A stretch of 61,217 nt of DNA, from the NCBI GenBank assembly GCA_002441345.1, contig DJVU01000006.1, forward strand, positions 61,110 through 122,326. Reading direction: 5' to 3'. Below are positions 1-8,658 of this stretch, piece after piece. A program made the position numbers and the translations under genes. Under the pieces are notes generated by a model. It ran no database searches and was not told where the DNA came from. It saw nothing but the letters and a program-made list of their open reading frames with translations. The stretch is from Bacteroidales bacterium UBA6248 (GTDB lineage Bacteria > Bacteroidota > Bacteroidia > Bacteroidales > Lentimicrobiaceae). The number at the start of each line of letters is the position of its first letter. Within the stretch, counting starts at the first letter, position 1.

Positions 1-698
1 ACCGTATCAACCATATGTTCCAGCAGTTTAGGACCTGCAAGCGTTCCTTCCTTGGTAATGTGGCCAATTAAAAATACCGGAATGGTTGCTGATTTTGCAA
101 GGCTTTGCAATTCCGAGGCAGTTTCCCTGATTTGCGATATGCTGCCAGCCGATGCATCAATTGAATCGGTGGTCAGGGTTTGTATGGAATCGATGATTAC
201 AATGCCCGGATTCAATGCGTTTATGTGGCGCATGATCTCCGTTGTGGCCGTTTCGGTGAGAATGTAGCACTCGTTTCTGCCCATGCCCAGGCGTTCGGCC
301 CGCATCCGGATCTGCTGTTCGCTTTCTTCGCCCGAAACATACAACACCTTACGGTCGCTCACCGTAAGGGCCACCTGAAGCATAAGCGTCGACTTTCCGA
401 TGCCCGGTTCGCCGCCAACCAGCACCAGGGATCCCGGGACCAGTCCGCCGCCAAGTACCCTGTTAAGCTCCTGGTTTTGCGTGTTGATGCGGTCTTCGTT
501 GCCGGGACTTATGTCTGTAATAAGCACTGGAGCAGCATTTTTTCGAGTTGCCGTTCTGGCTGCAGTACCGGCATCGGCCCGCTGAATTACTTCTTCGGTA
601 TACGTATTCCATTCCCCGCATGAGGGGCATTTACCGATCCATTTGGGCGATTGAGCCCCGCAGTTATTACAGAAAAAAGCGGTTTTTGTTTTTGCCAT
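1..698 (-). CDS. radA: DNA repair protein RadA (Sms), N-terminal part
   Basis: RecA-like ATPase that helps branch migration in recombinational repair. The reading frame starts at the ATG at 698 and runs off the left edge of the window, so about 232 N-terminal residues are visible and the KNRFG and Lon-like C-terminal parts are missing. Visible are the N-terminal four-Cys zinc finger (C10, C13, C24, C27 in CNNCG...CPSCG), the Walker A loop GEPGIGKS at about residues 96-103, and the Walker B region around IVIIDSIQT. It is the last visible gene of the panC-panD-rfaE2 operon and lies 50 nt after rfaE2; a panC-panD-radA linkage is familiar in Bacteroidota. Identity is secure; only completeness is limited by the window. 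Confidence 0.95.
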   Translation of the reverse strand, partial: MAKTKTAFFCNNCGAQSPKWIGKCPSCGEWNTYTEEVIQRADAGTAARTATRKNAAPVLITDISPGNEDRINTQNQELNRVLGGGLVPGSLVLVGGEPGIGKSTLMLQVALTVSDRKVLYVSGEESEQQIRMRAERLGMGRNECYILTETATTEIMRHINALNPGIVIIDSIQTLTTDSIDASAGSISQIRETASELQSLAKSATIPVFLIGHITKEGTLAGPKLLEHMVDT

Positions 699-748
699 TG
701 CAGGGATGTTGTTCGTAGCGCAGTCGGTTGAAGTTTACGTTGTGGTGT

Positions 749-1240
749 TCAGGTGTTGCGGATTCGTTTTTCGATGAGGCTTGTGGAATATCCCGGAAGG
801 AACTCCATGGTTTCCACCCTTCCTCCGCCTTCGGTAACAACATCGTAACCAACGATGTCTTCGGGTTTGTAGTCGGCACCTTTTACAAGCACGTCAGGCT
901 GAACGATACGGATCAGCCCGAGGGGGGTGTCTTCGTCAAAAAGAACTACGGCATCCACAAAGCTCATCGCTGCCAGTACCATGGCCCGGGCATGTTGGTC
1001 GTTGATGGGGCGTGTCGGCCCTTTAAGCCTGCGGGTGGATGCATCGGTATTCAGCCCGATAAGCAGCCTGGTGCCCAGGGAGGCGGCACGCGCAAGGTAG
1101 TCGATGTGACCGAGGTGAATAATATCGAAACAACCGTTGGTGAAAACAAGTTTCTGGTTGGTAAACCGCCAGTAGGCGAGGAGCCGGCCGAGCTCAGGCT
1201 GTTTGAGGATTTTCTTTTGTATGGCTTCCAGTCGTGTCAT
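749..1240 (-). CDS. rfaE2: D-glycero-beta-D-manno-heptose 1-phosphate adenylyltransferase (RfaE2/HldE C-domain type)
   Basis: Cytidylyltransferase-fold enzyme that activates heptose-1-phosphate to ADP-heptose for LPS core synthesis. The nucleotide-binding signature FTNGCFDIIHLGHIDYL is near the N-terminus, and the C-terminal VKGADY and GGGRVETMEFLPGYSTS segments are typical of the family. It is a stand-alone second domain, with no fused heptose kinase. The open frame extends upstream to 1288, but MTRLEAIQKK at 1240 is the natural start for the family (163 aa). That start lies inside the 3' end of the upstream membrane-protein gene (47-nt overlap), which implies translational coupling. The adjacent UPF0104-type membrane protein fits an envelope role. 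Confidence 0.9.
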   Translation of the reverse strand: MTRLEAIQKKILKQPELGRLLAYWRFTNQKLVFTNGCFDIIHLGHIDYLARAASLGTRLLIGLNTDASTRRLKGPTRPINDQHARAMVLAAMSFVDAVVLFDEDTPLGLIRIVQPDVLVKGADYKPEDIVGYDVVTEGGGRVETMEFLPGYSTSLIEKRIRNT

Positions 1241-2246
1241 TCCGTTTCCTGTTAAAAACAGGAAGTAAAAGTAAGGAAAAAATGCCAAGCAGGATGATCA
1301 GCAGGGTTTGTGAGGCCCATATCAGCCACCCCATGGCATAGCCCTTTGTTTCAGCCACATCCCAGAGGAAAAGGGTTTCAGCTGTAATTGCCGGATATAT
1401 CCCTATGCCTCCCTGAACGATCATAATTCCGATGGATCCGAATACCAGCACAGCCAGACCTGCATCCAGCCGAAGATACGAGGTTTCGGGAAGACTGAAG
1501 AATACCACATAAGCCATCAGCAGGTAGAGCAGCCAGATCATAAACGTATAAAACACGAAAAGAAACGGCTTTTTTATCCGCGTAAGCGAACGTATCCCCT
1601 CGAGAAGTCCCGCCAGCAGGTTGTATACTTTTTTGTACAAGGTTGTAGTTCTGAACTTACGGTGTATAATCCAGACGCTGATCAGCCCTCCGGCTGCAAG
1701 AATCACAAGTGCCCAGGTAAGGTAGCTCCCGCCAATAAGGTCGAGGTTGAACTTGTCCTGCAGGGGAGCATAAATCTTCTGCTCAATGTAGGTGTGTATC
1801 TTCCCGGTTTGCGTAAGAATCAGCAGAAGGAAGAGCAGAATAAAGCTTAACAGGTCGATTACCCTTTCGGTGATGACGGTACCGAAGGATTTGTTGAAGG
1901 GAATTTTTTCGTACCGGGTAAGAATTCCGCACCGGCTTACTTCTCCGAGTCGGGGAAGGGCAAGGTTTGCCAGATATCCTATCATTACGGCCATAAATAC
2001 ATTGCCGGTTCCCGGACGGTAACCCATGGGTTCGAGCAGAATTTTCCACCGCAGGGTGCGGAAAAGGTGGCTCAGGATGCCCAGCACAAAAGCAAAAACA
2101 ATCCAGCCGTAGTTGGCCTGCCGGAACGATTCGAAGATCTCTTTTTTCTGGCCTGCGTCGAGATTACGCATGAACAGCCAGATGAAGAAGATTCCGACAC
2201 TTAGAAAGAAACTGAAGCGAAGAATATTACGCAGTTGCTTTTTCAA
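1194..2246 (-). CDS. UPF0104/lysylphosphatidylglycerol synthase TM-like membrane protein
   Basis: Integral inner-membrane protein of 350 aa with about seven or eight hydrophobic segments, starting with a TM near residues 10-25 (FSFFLSVGIFFIWLFM). Family-type motifs are LSHLFRTLRWKILLEPMGYRP and the segment MIGYLANLALPRLGEVSRCGIL. It matches the flippase-like domain of the UPF0104 family, which resembles the membrane half of MprF, but there is no aminoacyl-transferase domain, so lysyl-PG synthesis is not supported. The gene starts 5 nt after panD and its 3' end overlaps rfaE2 by 47 nt. In Bacteroidota this gene commonly sits after panD; its substrate is unknown and I assign none. Confidence 0.85.
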   Translation of the reverse strand: MKKQLRNILRFSFFLSVGIFFIWLFMRNLDAGQKKEIFESFRQANYGWIVFAFVLGILSHLFRTLRWKILLEPMGYRPGTGNVFMAVMIGYLANLALPRLGEVSRCGILTRYEKIPFNKSFGTVITERVIDLLSFILLFLLLILTQTGKIHTYIEQKIYAPLQDKFNLDLIGGSYLTWALVILAAGGLISVWIIHRKFRTTTLYKKVYNLLAGLLEGIRSLTRIKKPFLFVFYTFMIWLLYLLMAYVVFFSLPETSYLRLDAGLAVLVFGSIGIMIVQGGIGIYPAITAETLFLWDVAETKGYAMGWLIWASQTLLIILLGIFSLLLLPVFNRKRNDTTGSHTKENPQTA

Positions 2247-2251
2247 AATGG

Positions 2252-2608
2252 TCAGGGATGGTTAACGAGTTGGTTTCTGTTATCGGGGAATACAATTGCC
2301 GGTTTGAAACCTTTTGCCTCTTCGGGCGTCATCTGCGCGAAAGCAGCTATGATAATTAGGTCACCGGCAACGGCTTTGCGGGCGGCAGCACCGTTGAGCG
2401 TAATCATCCCGCTGCCCCTCTCTCCTTTTATAACATAGGTTTCAAGCCGTTCACCATTGTTGATGTTCAGCACCTGTACCTTTTCAAATTCCACCAGATT
2501 GGCGGCATCCATCAGGTCTTCGTCAATTCCGATGCTCCCGATGTAGTGAAGGTTGGCTTCGGTAATAGTAGCCCGGTGGATTTTTGATTTAAGAATCTCG
2601 ATTGTCAT
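2252..2608 (-). CDS. panD: Aspartate 1-decarboxylase
   Basis: Pyruvoyl-dependent decarboxylase that makes beta-alanine from L-aspartate for pantothenate and CoA synthesis. The proenzyme self-cleaves at a Gly-Ser bond; here the expected site is HYIGSIGID, so Ser becomes the pyruvoyl group. The C-terminal parts NGAAAR and DLIIIAAFAQM are typical. The frame opens at 2617, but MTIEILKSKIHRATIT at 2608 matches family N-termini and is preferred (118 aa, normal length). It sits 15 nt after panC and 5 nt before the next gene, so it is clearly co-transcribed with its pathway partner. Confidence 0.95.
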   Translation of the reverse strand: MTIEILKSKIHRATITEANLHYIGSIGIDEDLMDAANLVEFEKVQVLNINNGERLETYVIKGERGSGMITLNGAAARKAVAGDLIIIAAFAQMTPEEAKGFKPAIVFPDNRNQLVNHP

Positions 2609-2623
2609 GGCGCGCAAAGATAC

Positions 2624-3463
2624 TTAAATTAGTTTTAGGTTGTCAATCAGACGGATATCGCCGGCAAAAACGGCAATAAATGCACGGTCGCCCGGTGAAA
2701 TTCTGCCGGTTACAGCTTGCAGGGTTTCTCCGTCAGCAATGGAAAAGTATTCCAGGCGCAGCATGGGATCTTTTTGGGTTTCTGCAATTACCATTTTTTC
2801 AATTTCAGTGGCTGTGTGGCTGTCAGCCATGGCGCGTGCGTGGAGAAGCCACTGGTATATGGCCGGTGCTGCAGCCCGCATTTGTTCTGTAAGCCGCTCG
2901 TTGCGCGAACTCATGGCAAGGCCGTCGTGTTCGCGGCGGATAGGGCAGGGTACTATCTCCACATCCAGTTTTTCCTGCTGTACAAGAGCCCGGATAACAA
3001 CCAGCTGCTGATAGTCCTTTTCTCCGAAATAGGCACGGTGTGGAAGCGTAATCCGAAAAAGCTTATCCACCACAATGGCCACCCCGTTGAAATGCCCCGG
3101 CCTGAAAGCACCTTCCATTACGGTTTCCAGACCTCCGAAATCGTAATGCTTTTCAATGGGTTCCGGATACATCTCCGCGGCATCCGGAGCGAAAACCACA
3201 TCGCAGCCTGCGCTCTCCAGTAAGGCAATATCCCTGTCAAGGTTTCTGGGATATTTCTCCAGATCCCTGCGGTTGTTAAATTGTATGGGATTCACGAAAA
3301 TGCTGACGATAACAAGGTCGTTCTCTTGCTTTGCCCTTCGTACCAGCGATAAATGCCCGTCGTGTAAAGCTCCCATGGTAGGGACGAAGCCAATGCTGCT
3401 GCCCTGAATTCTGGCCATCCCGGCATATGCATGCGTGGCATCGATCTTTTTGAAAGTAATCAT
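2624..3463 (-). CDS. panC: Pantothenate synthetase (pantoate--beta-alanine ligase)
   Basis: ATP-dependent ligase that joins pantoate and beta-alanine through a pantoyl-adenylate. Signatures are FVPTMGALHDGHLSLVRRA (the HIGH-like ATP site), FVNPIQFN, FGEKDYQQL and the KMS-like segment LAMSSRN. The open frame reaches 3676, but that extension overlaps the upstream thioredoxin-like gene. The ATG at 3463 (MITFKKIDA) gives 279-280 aa, the usual size, and leaves a 16-nt gap. Its direct neighbour panD supplies beta-alanine. The genes for pantoate synthesis (panB, panE) are not in the window. Confidence 0.96.
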   Translation of the reverse strand: MITFKKIDATHAYAGMARIQGSSIGFVPTMGALHDGHLSLVRRAKQENDLVIVSIFVNPIQFNNRRDLEKYPRNLDRDIALLESAGCDVVFAPDAAEMYPEPIEKHYDFGGLETVMEGAFRPGHFNGVAIVVDKLFRITLPHRAYFGEKDYQQLVVIRALVQQEKLDVEIVPCPIRREHDGLAMSSRNERLTEQMRAAAPAIYQWLLHARAMADSHTATEIEKMVIAETQKDPMLRLEYFSIADGETLQAVTGRISPGDRAFIAVFAGDIRLIDNLKLI

Positions 3464-3479
3464 CCTGATTTTTTTGAAA

Positions 3480-4025
3480 TTAATGGTCACCGGTATGACT
3501 TTCCGGTGCAACGGAACGGCCGTTGAGTATGTCGAGAAAGTCCTGCTCAAGCGACACCACCGGCGTCTCGATAATCCTTCCGGTCTCTTCCCCCTGCTGT
3601 GAAAAAATAAAGGTTGGCACAAGGCCGATGCCAAAATCACCGATACAAAATTCCCCGGCTTTCTTTTCCCGGTCAACGGCTACCATAAAAATATTTGACT
3701 CCGGATACTCCAGCAGATCAAGAATCCTGAAAAACCTCGGCACCTGCTCACGACTGTCGCCACACCAGGTACCCAGCACTATGAAAATGTAAGGATAGGA
3801 TTCGCTGTGCATTTTCAATCGTTCGATAACGAGCGGGTCAGCCTGATAATCCCGGTACTCATTTCCAAACCAGTCGCCCAGAGTTTCAAGCCCTTCACGA
3901 TTAACCGTGCCGATCAGCATGTCCGTTCCCTTGACCGGATCAGTAATTATTTTGTTCTCGTCCTGAGCCATAAGTCCCGTAAATGGTAAGTATATAAACG
4001 TCAGGAGGAAAATAATTGTTCTCAT
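3480..4025 (-). CDS. Periplasmic thioredoxin-like protein with CxxS active site
   Basis: 181-aa exported protein with a signal peptide (hydrophobic residues 3-20, cleavage likely after GLMAQ). The thioredoxin-fold core contains FIVLGTWCGDSREQVPRF, where the usual WCxxC is WCGDS: the second Cys is Ser. Such monothiol forms can bind or reduce substrates but cannot make the normal intramolecular disulfide. The cis-Pro loop is LVPTFIFS, which supports the fold. A second Cys occurs in GEFCIGDFG. It is the first gene after the promoter at 4080-4113 and probably the head of the pan operon; its partner is unknown. Confidence 0.8.
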   Translation of the reverse strand: MRTIIFLLTFIYLPFTGLMAQDENKIITDPVKGTDMLIGTVNREGLETLGDWFGNEYRDYQADPLVIERLKMHSESYPYIFIVLGTWCGDSREQVPRFFRILDLLEYPESNIFMVAVDREKKAGEFCIGDFGIGLVPTFIFSQQGEETGRIIETPVVSLEQDFLDILNGRSVAPESHTGDH

Positions 4026-4079
4026 AATTGCGGTGTGTTGATTTTTTTATTCCCGGAACCAGTCATTACGGAAAGTCTG

Positions 4080-4113
4080 CAAAAGTAATAAAGGTTGCCC
4101 GATAAGCAGCAAA
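4080..4113 (-). promoter_or_regulatory. Bacteroidota-type promoter of the thioredoxin/pan operon
   Basis: Read on the minus strand there is TTTG (4110-4113), 22 nt, then TACTTTTG (4080-4087), which fits the -33/-7 pattern TTTG...TAnnTTTG of the primary sigma factor in this phylum. The start codon at 4025 follows about 55 nt later. Confidence 0.6.
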
Positions 4114-4497
4114 CCGGCGAACGACATTGATCCTGAAATGTTCACTGAAGGGTATAATAATTCTGTTCTCTTTTCATAGTGCCCGGTATTTTCCTCCGCT
4201 TCCGGCATATATTGCATGAAAACAGCCTGAAATTTATGCCCCCTTATGGTTTAGGGAGAATGAATTTTAATGTTTTTTTAATGTGCTGCCCGGGACATGC
4301 AATTTGCTGTTTATAGAGTTGAATAACAGTGCTGTAGTAATTCCGGTAGGCAAGTTTTTACGAGCGAATGAACAAATTGCTGTCTTACAGGTTTAAGTGT
4401 TGCTAACTAACTGATTTAATGATCTATGTGTACTGTAATGTAAACGTATGTCATTGATTATTAGTTAATTTAATTTTATTTTATGCGGATTCCCGAC
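4114..4497. other. Intergenic region without a gene
   Basis: AT-rich stretch between the divergent thioredoxin/pan operon and the flavodoxin gene. I see no open frame with coding character, no tRNA and no clear repeat; it carries the two divergent promoters at its ends. Confidence 0.6.
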
Positions 4498-4528
4498 TTG
4501 CTTTCAGGGCGTTTCGGGATTATATTTG
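4498..4528 (+). promoter_or_regulatory. Promoter of the flavodoxin gene
   Basis: TTG (4498-4500), 20 nt, TATATTTG (4521-4528): a near-ideal Bacteroidota -33/-7 pair. The predicted start of the RNA is about 30 nt before the ATG at 4568, and an AAGGAG-like ribosome site (in ACAAGGAGAAC) precedes the ATG. Confidence 0.75.
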
Positions 4529-4567
4529 CGCCCGCTTTAAAATTTCCTCAAGAAGACAAGGAGAACT

Positions 4568-5080
4568 ATGGGAAAAATTGGAATTTTCTACGGTGGTAGC
4601 CATAAAGGGAGTACATACAAGGCTGCACAGGTAATCGGTACCAAGTTCGGAACCGGCATGGTGGAGTATCATAATGTAAGTTCAGCTACCCGTGAAGACC
4701 TCGAAAAATATGATTTTCTGATCCTGGGTACCTCAGCCTGGGGTATTGGTGAAATGCATCAGGACTGGGAACGTTTCATCGACGAGCTGGTTGAAGCCAG
4801 AATTGAGGATAAAAAGATCGCTATTTTCGGTCTTGGTGATCAGGTTGAATACCCGGAGAGCTTTGTTGACGGTATGGGAACCGTTTTTTGTCGATTACCC
4901 TTTAAGGATAACGTTGTTGGCTTCTGGCCTACCAAGGGGTATTCGTATTATTTCTCAACCGCAGAAAAAGACGGCAAGTTTGTTGGCCTCGCACTGGATG
5001 AAGACTCGCAGCCCGAACTAACCGAAGAGCGGATCTCGAAATGGGTAGGTCAGCTTAGGAAAGAATTTCAGCTTAATTAA
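4568..5080 (+). CDS. fldA: Flavodoxin (long-chain type)
   Basis: FMN-binding electron carrier of 170 aa that replaces ferredoxin in low-potential redox reactions, often under iron limitation. The N-terminal beta strand and phosphate loop read IGIFYGGSHKGSTYKAA, the middle LILGTSAWGIGEMHQDW carries the Trp that stacks on FMN in this family, and IFGLGDQVEYPESFVDG and YYFSTAEKDGKFVGLALDED complete the fold. The phosphate loop departs from the usual TxTGxT by having SHKGST. It is a single-gene unit between its own promoter and a hairpin at 5137-5162. No Fur-box was recognised. Confidence 0.93.
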   Translation: MGKIGIFYGGSHKGSTYKAAQVIGTKFGTGMVEYHNVSSATREDLEKYDFLILGTSAWGIGEMHQDWERFIDELVEARIEDKKIAIFGLGDQVEYPESFVDGMGTVFCRLPFKDNVVGFWPTKGYSYYFSTAEKDGKFVGLALDEDSQPELTEERISKWVGQLRKEFQLN

Positions 5081-5136
5081 TTGCAAGCCATTGCCCTGTG
5101 TCGGTTTTTCAGGGCGTTGTCTGAACAAAATACACT

Positions 5137-5162
5137 GAAGAGCCGGGTAATACCGGCTCTTC
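5137..5162 (+). terminator. Hairpin downstream of flavodoxin
   Basis: Perfect 10-bp stem GAAGAGCCGG / CCGGCTCTTC with a 6-nt loop, 56 nt after the stop codon. There is no T-run after it, so it may act as a weak terminator or as a 3' stabilising hairpin. Confidence 0.5.
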
Positions 5163-5367
5163 GCATTACAGCTCCCGCTCTGCATTGTTAATGCTGAATG
5201 TCAGGCCGGAGTCCTTTTTTTTTATTTTTGCATCCATCGCAGCAACGGAATGCTGCAGGCAAACGGTTACCGGTATCCGTAATCTTTACGGTATGTTTAT
5301 CTGTACCGGAAAGAGGAGGAATCGAAAACCTTAGCCTTTCCGAATAATAATCGTCAAAACTGCAACG

Positions 5368-7161
5368 ATGTATACCATTCTCACCCGTATTATTTTCTCA
5401 GCCGTACTCTTTTTTATTACCATTGCTACGTACGGACAGGCATTTCAATTCGAGCCCGGCCGTTTAAGCCGTCACATCCACTACCTTGCTTCCCCGGAGC
5501 TTGAAGGGCGAAAATCCGGAACAGCCGGAGACAGCCTTGCCGCCTGTTATATCAGGGATCAGTTTCAGCAGGCCGGCCTTCAGCTGATGGAAACGAACGG
5601 CTTTCAGTATTTCAGCCTTGTTTCCGACGTCAGGGCAGGGGATAAGAACGCTCTGGAGTTCAATCGGACTTCCTATACTGCCGGCACTGATTTTCAACCA
5701 TTTTCTTTTTCTTCTTCCGCAACGGTTAATGCTCCTGTCGTCTTTGCCGGTTTCGGAATCTCCGGCACCAGCGGCGATCTTCACTGGGACGATTTTCAGG
5801 GAATTGACATTAAAAATAAATGGGTACTTGCTCTCCGGGGAGATCCTGAGCCCGATAATTCTGCCAGCGCTTTCATTCCAATGGCTACCGACAGGGCAAA
5901 AGCTCTTGCTGTTAAAGACCGCGGTGCTGCAGGGCTGCTGCTGGTAACGCCCTCATCCATCGACCGGGCCGATCAAACCGTTGACATTTCCTTTGATAAA
6001 TCGGTCTCCGATGCCGGGCTGCCGGTTATGAGCATTACCCGTAAGCTTGCTGCGCAGTTGCTGCAGCAGCACGTTGCGGCCGTTGATTCGCTCGAAAAGC
6101 TCATGATTTCGGTTAAAAAGCCCGCCTCATTCGACCCCGGCACATTTCTGAATGCAACTGCCGATGTGATACGCGAGAAAGCCGTCAGCCGCAATGTCGT
6201 GGCGATGCTTAAGGGCAGCAATCCGGCGCTTTCCGGTGAGTTTGTCGTGCTCGGAGCGCATTACGATCATCTTGGTATGGGAGGCTTTGGTTCCGGCAGC
6301 AGGATGCCCGATACCGTTGCTGTACATGCCGGAGCCGACGATAATGCTTCCGGAGTGGCATCCCTGATCGAACTCGCACATTCGTTTGCGTTGCGACCGG
6401 AACGTTCGGGCCGCAGCATACTTTTCGTTGCCTTTGGTGCCGAGGAGATGGGATTGCTCGGAGCACGCCGCTTCGTTGCGAATTCGCCGGTGCCTCTGTC
6501 TTCCGTCAAGGCTATGCTGAATATGGATATGGTCGGACGCCTCAGTGCGGATGACCCCAGGCTTACCATCTCCGGGACGGGAACCTTTACCGTTGCCGAT
6601 TCCATTATTGATGCCGCTGCCGCCGGCCGTCCCTTCGAAATCAGGAAGTCGCCCGACGGCTACGGCCCTTCGGATCATGCGGCATTCTACGGGGAAGGAA
6701 TACCTGTGCTGTTTCTCTCAACCGGTGCCCACAGCGATTACCACACGCCCTTTGATTTGCCCGACCGTATCAATTATAACGGACAGGCAACGGTAACGTC
6801 GTTTGTTGAATCCCTGGCCTCCGGCATATCCCTTCTGCCGTCAGCTCCTCTGTTTACCGAGTCGGGTTCAAGGCAGCAGACCGGCCACTACGGCCGTAAC
6901 CTTAAAGTAACACTCGGTATTATGCCCGATGTGTCCGGTGCAGAAACGAGCGGCGGAATGAAAGTGGAAGGCGTAAGAAATCAGGGCCCCGCCGCCCGCG
7001 CAGGTATGACAAAAGGCGATATCATCGTTGCCATCAACGGAATGACCGTCAACAACGTGTACGATTACATGGGACGCATGGGAAAACTGAAACCGGGCGA
7101 AACCGTGAATATTGAAGTAATACGGAACGGGAAACACGAAATCCTGATCGTGCAACTCTGA
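5368..7161 (+). CDS. Exported M28-family zinc aminopeptidase with PA and PDZ domains
   Basis: 597-aa secreted metallopeptidase. A signal peptide covers about residues 1-23. An N-terminal part with a PA-type insert (about 100-230) leads into the M28 catalytic core at about 275-480, with the zinc-site segments VVLGAHYDHLGM, HAGADDNASGVA, FVAFGAEEMGLLGARRF (Glu base and ligand), MLNMDMVGR and SDHAAFYGEGIPV followed by HSDYHTPFD. A PDZ domain closes the protein (from about 510: VEGVRNQGPAARAGM, GDIIVAINGM). This M28-PA-PDZ form is common in Bacteroidota. GtrA starts 34 nt downstream, possibly in the same transcript. Peptide substrate is unknown. Confidence 0.92.
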   Translation: MYTILTRIIFSAVLFFITIATYGQAFQFEPGRLSRHIHYLASPELEGRKSGTAGDSLAACYIRDQFQQAGLQLMETNGFQYFSLVSDVRAGDKNALEFNRTSYTAGTDFQPFSFSSSATVNAPVVFAGFGISGTSGDLHWDDFQGIDIKNKWVLALRGDPEPDNSASAFIPMATDRAKALAVKDRGAAGLLLVTPSSIDRADQTVDISFDKSVSDAGLPVMSITRKLAAQLLQQHVAAVDSLEKLMISVKKPASFDPGTFLNATADVIREKAVSRNVVAMLKGSNPALSGEFVVLGAHYDHLGMGGFGSGSRMPDTVAVHAGADDNASGVASLIELAHSFALRPERSGRSILFVAFGAEEMGLLGARRFVANSPVPLSSVKAMLNMDMVGRLSADDPRLTISGTGTFTVADSIIDAAAAGRPFEIRKSPDGYGPSDHAAFYGEGIPVLFLSTGAHSDYHTPFDLPDRINYNGQATVTSFVESLASGISLLPSAPLFTESGSRQQTGHYGRNLKVTLGIMPDVSGAETSGGMKVEGVRNQGPAARAGMTKGDIIVAINGMTVNNVYDYMGRMGKLKPGETVNIEVIRNGKHEILIVQL

Positions 7162-7195
7162 AGCATGGATCGGGATAACTTAAAAATACTGAAAT

Positions 7196-7594
7196 ATGGT
7201 CGATCTCTTTACCAGAGATGTTGCCCTCAAGTTTGTAAAATTCGGAGTGGTTGGTTTTTCAGGGGTGATTGTTGACTTTGGATTTACTTACATCTGCAAG
7301 GAATGGCTTAAGATTCAGAAATACATTGCAAACGCGGTGGGATTTACCATCGCGGCAAGCAGCAATTATTACTTCAACAGAATCTGGACTTTTCACAGCA
7401 ATAATCCCGAAATAGCCATCGAATACGGACGATTTCTGCTTATTTCCCTGATCGGACTGCTGATAAATACTCTGGTACTGTGGCTGCTGGTATCGCGGGC
7501 AAAATTCAATTTTTACTTTGCCAAACTATTTGCCATAGGCGTGGTTACCATCTGGAACTTCGTAATAAACCTCAACTATACCTTCGTCACCTGA
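7196..7594 (+). CDS. GtrA family membrane protein
   Basis: 132-aa protein with four predicted membrane helices, the hallmark of GtrA. The N-terminal FVKFGVVGFSGVIVDFGFTYI, the NAVGFTIAASSNYYFNRIWTF segment and the C-terminal TIWNFVINLNYTFV are typical. GtrA proteins are thought to move polyprenyl-linked sugars across the inner membrane for surface polysaccharide modification. No glycosyltransferase gene is adjacent, so the sugar is unknown. It converges with the ChaN-like gene with only 37 nt between. Confidence 0.88.
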   Translation: MVDLFTRDVALKFVKFGVVGFSGVIVDFGFTYICKEWLKIQKYIANAVGFTIAASSNYYFNRIWTFHSNNPEIAIEYGRFLLISLIGLLINTLVLWLLVSRAKFNFYFAKLFAIGVVTIWNFVINLNYTFVT

Positions 7595-7631
7595 TACGCC
7601 ATCACCGGGTCTGAAGGCTTGCAGAATTCTC

Positions 7632-8498
7632 TCAGTGTGTTTTGGTCATCGTTTCAGGAACAACGATAATGAAATCGGCTTTTCCTTTGTTTCCCTCATC
7701 AAGGCTGTCGGCAGCTGCCTGTTCGGAAGTATTGATGGTTAAAATCTTCAATTCCGGATTGTTCTGTTTCAGGTACCATACGATGCCCTCGTAGTTATCG
7801 GAGTGGTATGTGCCATGGAAATGCAAAAAAGTCTGACCCTTTTTCAGGTTTTTAAGGATGAAATGTGCCATGGTGGCATCCTTGATTGCCTGTGCCCGGG
7901 GAAGGTTTTCGTTCACATGGCCTCCGGCTCCGCCCATCATTTCAATCATCCCCCTGTATCCCGGCAATTCCGGATCGTAGGCTACAGGAAGAGGTGCAAT
8001 GTAACGCCTGGCTTCTTCATCCAGCTGCATCAGACCGTCAAATCCTTCCCTGTTTACCAGCGCTGCATATCTGCGGGGTATGTTGGTTGCTATAAACGGG
8101 ATGCCATTATCACGGGCAAACGTTACCAGTGGTTTGTAATCGGTTTTGTAGTTGGGCCACAGTCTGGCCTCCGATTCAAAATTTCTGTCGTTTACTTTTT
8201 TTCTGAGATACTCGTTCAGAATCAGAGCATTGTCGGATTCAAACATCTCTGCTCCCATAACCAGTTGCTCCTTTTTAGCATCGTAAAGTCCTTTGGTCAG
8301 TTCAAGCTGCAACCAGTGACTGATGGGATTGTTGTGTAATTCGCCAAATAAAACCACATCGGCGGAAGCAGCTTCCTTCAGCATTTTGCTGAAATCGGAA
8401 TTCTTACCTTTCGCATTGTAGATGCGATAAGCCGGAAGGTCACTTTTCATGGCCGTCATGGTAATGATGAGAATCAGAAAAATAGCATATTTTTTCAT
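7632..8498 (-). CDS. ChaN-like haem-binding/Tiki-domain exported protein
   Basis: 288 aa, with an N-terminal hydrophobic export signal (residues 4-18) but no lipobox Cys, unlike many ChaN proteins. The core shows VVLFGELHNNPISHWLQLELT, MGAEMFESDNALILNEYL, NIPRRYA and LHFHGTYHSDNYEGIVWYL, the conserved Glu/His-rich blocks of the ChaN/EreA/Tiki fold. ChaN family members bind haem in iron uptake, but many relatives have unproven activity. Transcribed alone as far as can be seen; the 160 nt upstream show no clear promoter box. Confidence 0.8.
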   Translation of the reverse strand: MKKYAIFLILIITMTAMKSDLPAYRIYNAKGKNSDFSKMLKEAASADVVLFGELHNNPISHWLQLELTKGLYDAKKEQLVMGAEMFESDNALILNEYLRKKVNDRNFESEARLWPNYKTDYKPLVTFARDNGIPFIATNIPRRYAALVNREGFDGLMQLDEEARRYIAPLPVAYDPELPGYRGMIEMMGGAGGHVNENLPRAQAIKDATMAHFILKNLKKGQTFLHFHGTYHSDNYEGIVWYLKQNNPELKILTINTSEQAAADSLDEGNKGKADFIIVVPETMTKTH

Positions 8499-8658
8499 CC
8501 GGAATTTATTTTGATGATATAAGTGTCTGATTTAATGCCCGATTACTGCAGATTACGATTTTTCTTGCATATGCCGTCTACCGGCCGTCGTATTCGCTTC
8601 ATAACAGGAACGGGTTTCGGGTTTTCCAGCAACCTTAACAATACGAGGCGTAAAAGGT

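Noticed and set aside
3464..3676. 71-codon N-terminal extension of PanC
   Set aside because: It lies inside the thioredoxin-like gene and has no family match; the ATG at 3463 gives a normal enzyme.
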